A stretch of DNA of 64,000 bases from Bryoerythrophyllum caledonicum. Its lineage: Eukaryota; Streptophyta; Bryopsida; Pottiales; Pottiaceae. Both the position numbers and the translations under genes were made by a program. Of the stretch, positions 58,049 through 64,000 are shown piece by piece. The notes below the pieces were generated by a model. It worked only from the letters and a program-made list of their open reading frames with translations, was not told where the DNA came from and made no database searches. Within the stretch, counting starts at the first letter, position 1. Every line of letters begins with the position of its first letter. The stretch is taken from the NCBI GenBank assembly GCA_963971425.1, contig OZ020519.1, forward strand, positions 18,249,397 to 18,313,396. Direction: 5' to 3'.

Positions 58049-59988
58049 CTAAATTTCTTCAAACTCGTCGTCGAAAGGATCACGCTCTGGGAAATCTCCA
58101 ACCTGGGAAAAAAAACTCATGGTTCAGTAAACTAGAAGATGGCGTGAGGTGAGTTTATCAAATAACGCTATTAAAGAATTGGTTTGTAACCTTGACTAAC
58201 CTTAACTTTCTCAGGTCGAAGCATGGAGCCATGGCCTGGTGGGCAAGTGAAGAACCTCTTCCCCTTGACTCTGCAAAAATCAGGAACTTCGTCAGTTGAG
58301 AGCATGACCAAAATTCAGTCATTTTTCGCAAAAATAAAAAGGTCAAGAGGACATACACGCCATCATGCTTGCCAACAGGTTCATCATAATGTACTCCAAC
58401 CCAGTAGCCAGCCGCAAGCGTCTCCACTTTCCCCACAAATTTCACCTCCCCTCGCTTGCCTCCCGGGTCTACTTCACATCGGTCACCAACCTACAACAGA
58501 GAATGGAAGTTATTTGTGAAATCAAGCAAACATACTCTACCTCTTTTCTCATTAAAATCAGCCCTCAATCAATCTGTTGTCAGCTTAAAGAGGAAACAAG
58601 ACGGCTAAGATTCATGACCTCTCCATCTTCCTTCTTAAAAGTGGCTAAAATTACTTCTGCCTTAAGTTTTATGACCACCATAGTCGAGAGGCCACCAAGC
58701 TCTTCCTCAAGTAAGATGGGGAGAGAGTAGTAGTATAAACTGAAAGAGGAGGTGACTTACCTTAATATTTGCAGCAATATCACCCTGGTAATCATCTGTG
58801 ATCTGCAATAAAAACCAGCACACTATGAACATTAGCATCGTCTGACTGAAACAGTATATTAATAGGAAAAAGAGGCAGAGGCGATGGTTTGGGAGTGAGA
58901 TGAATTACCTCAGGTGCAACATAAACTTCGCCCTTGCGAGTGGCAATCTCCTGGAATGAGACAAAATCAACACAACAATGAGACCATGCACAAAAACCTA
59001 GTAGAAGAAGATAACTCTGAATTTCTCCTTAACTCAAGGTTATGGACAGCGGCTCGAACGTAAGAACATAGAAAGCTTCACCTTCGCAAGACACCATGTC
59101 GGATCTTCAGCAAGTTTTTTTAAGCGGTATTTTCTGTATGTATCTGCACAAATACACAAACAGCTTCAAGAATCAGAACTCTACACATTCTAGAGGCTTT
59201 TCCGAAAAATGAAAAGTGAGTGAAATTTGGACCTCTTATGATAGCATAACTGACCTTCACGCTTATTATAAGCTTCCTCGGAAATGTTATACTTCTCCAC
59301 CAAGGAAGTATCTTCTAACCACCCGCCTGCGGACAAAGAGGTGGGATTCTTGTCGACAATGTGAATGCGGAACCTGACGTAGAAGACAACAACATGAGAA
59401 AAGATGTGGCTCAAATGATGCAACAGCAGATCCACCAACTCAGGACATGATATGAAAACCAAGAGTTGAAGTAGGCATACATACCCATCAAAAGGTGAGT
59501 AGTAACCCAAAGGCCGGAAATCCTCATTCAAGTCACAGATTTTGTTGTTGTCGTCGTCATAAAGCTGCAAGTACATCGACTCCACCGCTGTCCCAGATCG
59601 GTCACGTAATCTCTCCTTAATTGCCTCAACTGTGGTCTGCACTCACATCAAGAGTAATCCTCATAAACAGATTCTAGCGCCAGGAAGTGGAGATTAACCA
59701 TCCGCAATTGGTGGCTGTGAGTTTGATTAGGCATTCCATTATGGTAACATACACTCAAGGCACTGTCCACTGTCTTGAAGAGTAGATTGATTGCCTTGTT
59801 TGCAGTATACTATTCTCTACTGATTGAATGAAAACGGGAGTGCTGCTTACGTGAAGATCGACACGAATCTCAATGAAACGCTGCTTGAGATTGGAGTGTG
59901 TGACATGGAGAGAGACGGTGTCGTCGGCCTGGTTTTGCCCTGTGGGCTGCCGCACAAAATCCTTCAACGCATCTAATGCCACAGACAT
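58049..59988 (-). CDS. TBCB: Tubulin-folding cofactor B
   Basis: TBCB is a cytosolic chaperone that, with cofactor E, handles alpha-tubulin during heterodimer assembly. Nine exons (59851-59988, 59485-59636, 59255-59373, 59082-59143, 58909-58950, 58761-58802, 58357-58490, 58201-58270, 58049-58102) join to 270 residues; Arabidopsis has about 243. An N-terminal ubiquitin-like domain spans residues ~20-100 ([35 protein letters not shown]). The CAP-Gly domain spans about 185-250 ([54 protein letters not shown]). The protein ends in [14 protein letters not shown], keeping the EEI tail that mimics tubulin. The gene converges with API5 (583 bp between stops). The CAP-Gly donor at 58356 was chosen over a GT two bases earlier because only it keeps frame. 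Confidence 0.95.
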
Positions 59989-59999
59989 GGCTCCTCCCT

Positions 60000-61730
60000 C
60001 CCCAAAGATGATAGCGAAATTACCTGCAAATCATACATCATCCTCAACTCATCTCACACATCATCCTCAAACCCTAATAGAACCCTAATAAGCCATGAAA
60101 CCTTTAAAAAGCCTCACCACATCGTCACACTCCGCGATTCCTCATCACACTGAAACCCTAAAAAAAGCCATGTTACCTTTACATCCGCACGATCTCCTCC
60201 TCTTTCAAATGCAACAACACACACTCTGCTATCGTCCCTCACACACCATCCATCCATAAAACCCTAATCACAACTGAAACCTAACAACAACTTGACATGC
60301 GCACATGATCACACGCATGATCTTCTCCCTTCCAAAAGCAACAACACAGTCTGCCATCATCCCTCACACACCATCCACGCAACCATTCATGAAACCCTAA
60401 TCACTTCAACTCCGCTTAAACCCTGGCAGCAACAAAACCGTAAGGGCAAGAGAATCCGTGAACGTTTTCAGAGACGGTGGAGCTTCACCTTTACTGCTAC
60501 GCTGCTGCGGATCAGATGCAGAGGAGACGGAGATGGAGATCGAGCGATGGAGAAACTCGGCAAACGCAGATCGGAGAGAGCACACCAAAACAAGTTTCCA
60601 ACGTTGTAGACTTCAGTGATTCCCACAATGCGAGTTCCGGGTATTGACTGGTTCTCTCAAGGGTATGTAATCGGGGCAGATATCTTCAGTGTTTTTCCAC
60701 AATGCGAATTCCGGGTATGTGACGGTTCTTGGAGGGTTATGTGGAAGGATATCCGGTTATCGGGTGGGGATTCTGGTGGGTATCGATCTTGTGTTGGGAG
60801 TGTGTGTCAAGCGGGTTTGTTCCGGGTATCTAAGGTGGTGTCAGGAAAATCTCCGGCCATTGGTTCAGCATAAGAACAATGTACATGAACTTTATGTTAT
60901 TGAATTTTATAACTTGAATATTATAAAATGATTACATCCTGAAACACGATTATAAGAGGAGAGTAAATCTCTAATTAATGTCTTGCAGCAGGAAAATAAG
61001 GCTACAAATCTTTAAATTCTCTGAAATATTCGATCCGTACAAGTCCTTTTAAAACAATACATAAATATGAATATTTGAATCACAATAATAAATTATATTG
61101 ATTTCAAAACTCATGTAATGGATGCACAAGGGAATACAATGGTAATCAAAGGGTGTTGTGATATTTTAAAATAAGAGTGATTTTTCTAGATTCAAATCAA
61201 TTATATTTTGAAATTGTGTTTGCCTTGGCACCACAAGTGCCATCAATTTATGGTGACCAAAGAACCACTTTACAACACCATAAATATATAATATTTATTC
61301 ACACGAAAGTAAAACATTTAGATCTAATTGGACTTAAATGACTTAAAGTCTAATTAGAGAGTTGATTGAAGAGAACGATCTTGAATCCTTGGCCAAAAGA
61401 CAATATTGTCCACTTATAAAAATCAACCAACAACTATTTGAATGTACTAGATATAATCAATTTAAATGAACGGTTTACTCCAATTTCTCATAATTACAAT
61501 AAACTAAGTAGTTTACATTATGGTAAGATTCTATTTTAAGTTCCATTACATTTATATAAAGAAAGGTTAAGTTATTTAATTAAGTCATGTAGAGAGGTGG
61601 AGAAAAAATGGAATTTTTTACACCAAAAATATGACATAATTTGGTACATTTCTAAGGTTGTAATATATAAATATTGTACTTTCATATAAACTCATATCGT
61701 TTGTATATAAGTTTTTATATAATTGTTTAC
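60000..61730. other. TBCB upstream region and AT-rich spacer
   Basis: At 60030-60420 CATCACAC, CCCTAAT and ACACACCATCCA words recur, including two similar ~150-bp segments (about 60170-60260 and 60290-60395). From 60630 to 60840 a TTCCGGGTAT phrase recurs about five times. From 60900 to 61720 the DNA is very AT-rich, with no gene found. Confidence 0.55.
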
Positions 61731-61734
61731 AGGA

Positions 61735-61970
61735 GAAGGAGAAGAACGCCGGTCCCCGAAGGGGGCCGGCGTGAGTAAAGTGTCCGTTCATTCCACCACT
61801 AAGTCCATGCCCACCGGGCATGGGTTAGTGGTATGGAACTACTTCCCCCTTTCGAGGGTGGACACTATGTACCTAGTAACAAGTAACCGATACCAAAGGA
61901 CCCAAGGTCCCAGAGAGTCTTAAAAGAGGGAGGGCAAGTACGGTGAAGTGCAAAAAATGAAATTGTAGAT
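61735..61970 (-). mobile_element. LINE 3' untranslated region
   Basis: Downstream of the LINE stop codon on the minus strand. It contains GC-rich hairpins (CCCCGAAGGGGG; ATGCCCACCGGGCAT) and, at 61810-61869, the segment shared with the SINE at 30574-30631. The shift to AT-rich DNA below about 61735 probably marks the element's 3' end. Confidence 0.65.
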
Positions 61971-64000
61971 CTATGGAGGGGGATTTAAGGCGTCCGGAAG
62001 GGGTTGTTTGTTTTCAAGTTTACGTTTGTGTAGGAGTATCGACATAGCATGTTGGATTGCGATAGTGTTAATATTTGAAAAGGTGGTTTTGATTGAAGTG
62101 ATGGGGATTTTAAAGGTTTCTTCAAGAGTTGTCATTGAGGGGATGTAGGTGGTGGCTCTAGCACCCGCGGTGATGACAATGATGGGGTCTACTTTCCATC
62201 CTAGTGCATGAATATCGTCAAGTAGTGGTTGGTATTTGTTTGTTTTATTTGAAATGGTGTCTGGGGAGAATCTATCATTGCAATATGTGAATTCAATAAA
62301 TTGAATGGTGAGACTAGGGTCTATGTGGTTTGGTGAGGGGTCTTTGTATGAAAGTCCTTTAACACATAATAGGTCCGGTTTGAATCTTGCATTGCAGTGG
62401 CATCTTTGAGTATGACAGGTGCAGGGTAACAGCCAAGGAGGGACCGTATTTTCTTGTGGGTTGTCATTAAAGGTTCCGGCATTCATAAGAATGAAACACC
62501 GGGATTTGGTTGATGATATAAGTAGTTTGCGAATAGCCCATACGGCTTTGTTATGTCTTTTGACAATTAGTGAGTGTATATGGGGGTTTTGGCACTTGAG
62601 TAAGACATGGAGCCATGTGTCTGGATCCGTGGAGTTGCAAATAGGACATGTAATTGTAGGAAATCTATCTACTCCAAAAAAGAGTTGTTTGCGGGCATTA
62701 CCCATGTATTGTCCCGTGCGGAATTTAATTAGGCATGTGATTTGTGGGTCCGTAATAAAGGGGTTTTTCCAAAAGTTATTGGATAGTGCGTTGTGGATGT
62801 TTGGGTTGCCAGTCCATTTATCAATATTGGGGAAGTTTTCTGTAAGTTTTTCTAGGTTATTTACAAGATCATGTTTTTTGAGGTATTTGTCCAAGAATCG
62901 TACGGGGCCTTTATCGGGAGTTTCACTCATAGAGGGCCATTCATATCTATGGAAGTAATATGGGGTGGCATGGGCGTGTTCATATGGGTGTTCGGCATTC
63001 TTGTGGGATTTTTCTCTTCCTTCCTTTGCGAGTTTGTCGGCTTGTTCATTACCGTCGATATTAGCATGGGCTCGGACTTTGTGGAGTGTAGTAATCTGTG
63101 TACGGTTTTGGAGCATTTCAACCATAGATGTAAGGATAGTTTTGTCCGGATGGCTGTTGTGTAAAGTAGGGTGTCTAATGTGTGTATTAAGGAGGTATAG
63201 TACATTTACACAATCTGTAAAAATGTGAGCCGGTTCGTTTGGGTATTTAGTTGTGATTATTTTAAGGGTTTTATGTATTGCCATCATTTCAGCTCTTAGA
63301 ATATTTTGGAGTCCATGTAGTCTTTTGCCTGATTTAATTTGTTTGGTTGAATTGTATATCCCATAACCGGCTTTTTCTCGGTGCCAGTGTCCCGGGCTTA
63401 CTTCCGTTGGTTCTTTAAAGGAGCCGTCAGTGTAGTAACTAAAGTTGGGGTCAAATTTGAGGTCTGTATTAATTTGGTAGTAGGAGAGGGGGAGGCTTAG
63501 TTCGGTAATTGGTGCTGCGGAGATGTTTGTGTGGGGGGTTTTAGACCATTTTTTGTTGCGGTTTACGCGGGTTAGAATGGGTGTGGGAGAAGCGGTTGCT
63601 CTGTATACTTTGTTAATGTTTGGATTTTTTGCTATCAGAGTGAGGTGAGTGAGGTTTTCTAGATTACCAATTTCTTGAGTTTGGTGATGTATACATAAGA
63701 TACGTAGGGTTGCTGGTTCGAGGCGAGGTGTTTGTATATGCGGCGGTATAGTGGGTTCTTTGTAAGTCATAGTGTCAGCTTCAAATAGTACTATGATGTG
63801 TGAGTCCGGAAATGGGCCTGAGTGTGGATTGGAATTGTGGTACCAATGAGTGTCGGGAGTGATAATAATGGTGATGTTGCGGTCAGGGTCATTGTTTGCC
63901 GCTAGGCGTGCCCAATGTATTGCTTGTTGGGTTTCTTCTTTGTTGTGAGGGTGTGCAAGGCCTATTCCGCTCCACCTATAATCAAAAGCTTTTCCAAGAG
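61971..64000 (-). CDS. Non-LTR retrotransposon ORF, 3' part (RNase H, zinc motif, restriction-like nuclease)
   Basis: The frame is open from the window edge to the stop at 61971 (at least 676 residues); reverse transcriptase would lie beyond the edge. Residues below count from the in-frame ATG at 63770. RNase H has all four acidic residues in context: TDGSF (Asp115), RAEMMAI (Glu161), FTDCVNVL (Asp186) and DGNEQAD (Asp245). A CPIC...H...C zinc-like motif (375-393) is followed by KRHN (404-407), then KPDLL (464-468), IEFTYC (Glu493) and KTNKY (509-513), the order seen in restriction-like endonucleases of site-specific LINEs. An upstream segment (WARLAANNDPDRNITIII) is unassigned. The frame has no stops, so the copy may be recent. 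Confidence 0.85.
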   Translation of the reverse strand, partial: LGKAFDYRWSGIGLAHPHNKEETQQAIHWARLAANNDPDRNITIIITPDTHWYHNSNPHSGPFPDSHIIVLFEADTMTYKEPTIPPHIQTPRLEPATLRILCIHHQTQEIGNLENLTHLTLIAKNPNINKVYRATASPTPILTRVNRNKKWSKTPHTNISAAPITELSLPLSYYQINTDLKFDPNFSYYTDGSFKEPTEVSPGHWHREKAGYGIYNSTKQIKSGKRLHGLQNILRAEMMAIHKTLKIITTKYPNEPAHIFTDCVNVLYLLNTHIRHPTLHNSHPDKTILTSMVEMLQNRTQITTLHKVRAHANIDGNEQADKLAKEGREKSHKNAEHPYEHAHATPYYFHRYEWPSMSETPDKGPVRFLDKYLKKHDLVNNLEKLTENFPNIDKWTGNPNIHNALSNNFWKNPFITDPQITCLIKFRTGQYMGNARKQLFFGVDRFPTITCPICNSTDPDTWLHVLLKCQNPHIHSLIVKRHNKAVWAIRKLLISSTKSRCFILMNAGTFNDNPQENTVPPWLLPCTCHTQRCHCNARFKPDLLCVKGLSYKDPSPNHIDPSLTIQFIEFTYCNDRFSPDTISNKTNKYQPLLDDIHALGWKVDPIIVITAGARATTYIPSMTTLEETFKIPITSIKTTFSNINTIAIQHAMSILLHKRKLENKQPLPDALNPPP

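Overview
The window is nuclear DNA of a streptophyte plant. All genes are spliced with GT-AG (a few GC-AG) introns, mostly about 70-150 bp, and several encode plant-only proteins: the plastid/phytochrome factor HEMERA (pTAC12), the SMC5/6-linked SNI1, a plant-type fatty-acid alpha-dioxygenase, a plant-type NAT transporter and an AN1 stress-associated protein. Compact introns, AT-rich repeat-filled spacers and an unusual LINE with RNase H suggest a bryophyte, lycophyte or streptophyte alga rather than an angiosperm, but the sequence does not settle the species. I rebuilt twelve host genes exon by exon; every multi-exon model closes in frame and matches the family length closely, except SNI1 and TBCB, which are longer than the forms I know.

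Layout. 1-2.4 kb: degenerate tandem repeats. 2.5-9.3 kb (-): alpha-dioxygenase, with large repeat-bearing introns. 9.3-17.4 kb: no gene found; a dense cluster of TTAA-bounded and TA-bounded inverted-repeat elements. 17.5-25.3 kb (-): AN1 zinc-finger protein, SEC12/PHF1-like WD40 protein, SNI1. 27.4-35.2 kb: two NYN-LOTUS proteins on either side of an intronless TMEM45-like (DUF716) gene, plus a tRNA-derived SINE. 37.1-40.2 kb (-): HEMERA. 40.5-44.6 kb: repeats, no supported gene. 44.7-51 kb: pyrroline-5-carboxylate reductase (+) converging on a NAT11/12-type transporter (-). 53.8-60 kb: API5-like (+) converging on tubulin-folding cofactor B (-). 61.7-64 kb (-): 3' end of a non-LTR retrotransposon, cut by the window edge.

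The genes are unrelated housekeeping and signalling genes, not a pathway cluster. The most interesting signals are in the repeats: (i) a family of TTAA-flanked, CCC-starting inverted-repeat elements packed between 10.7 and 14.7 kb, typical of piggyBac-type non-autonomous elements; (ii) a tRNA-headed SINE whose 3' tail matches the 3' UTR of the LINE at the right edge, a SINE-LINE partnership inside one window; (iii) that LINE carries RNase H followed by a zinc motif and a KPD...E...K restriction-like nuclease signature; (iv) two neighbouring NYN-LOTUS proteins that have both lost the conserved G-D-x-D nuclease motif. Short tandem duplications (46-202 bp), several overlapping splice acceptors or gene ends, recur across the window.
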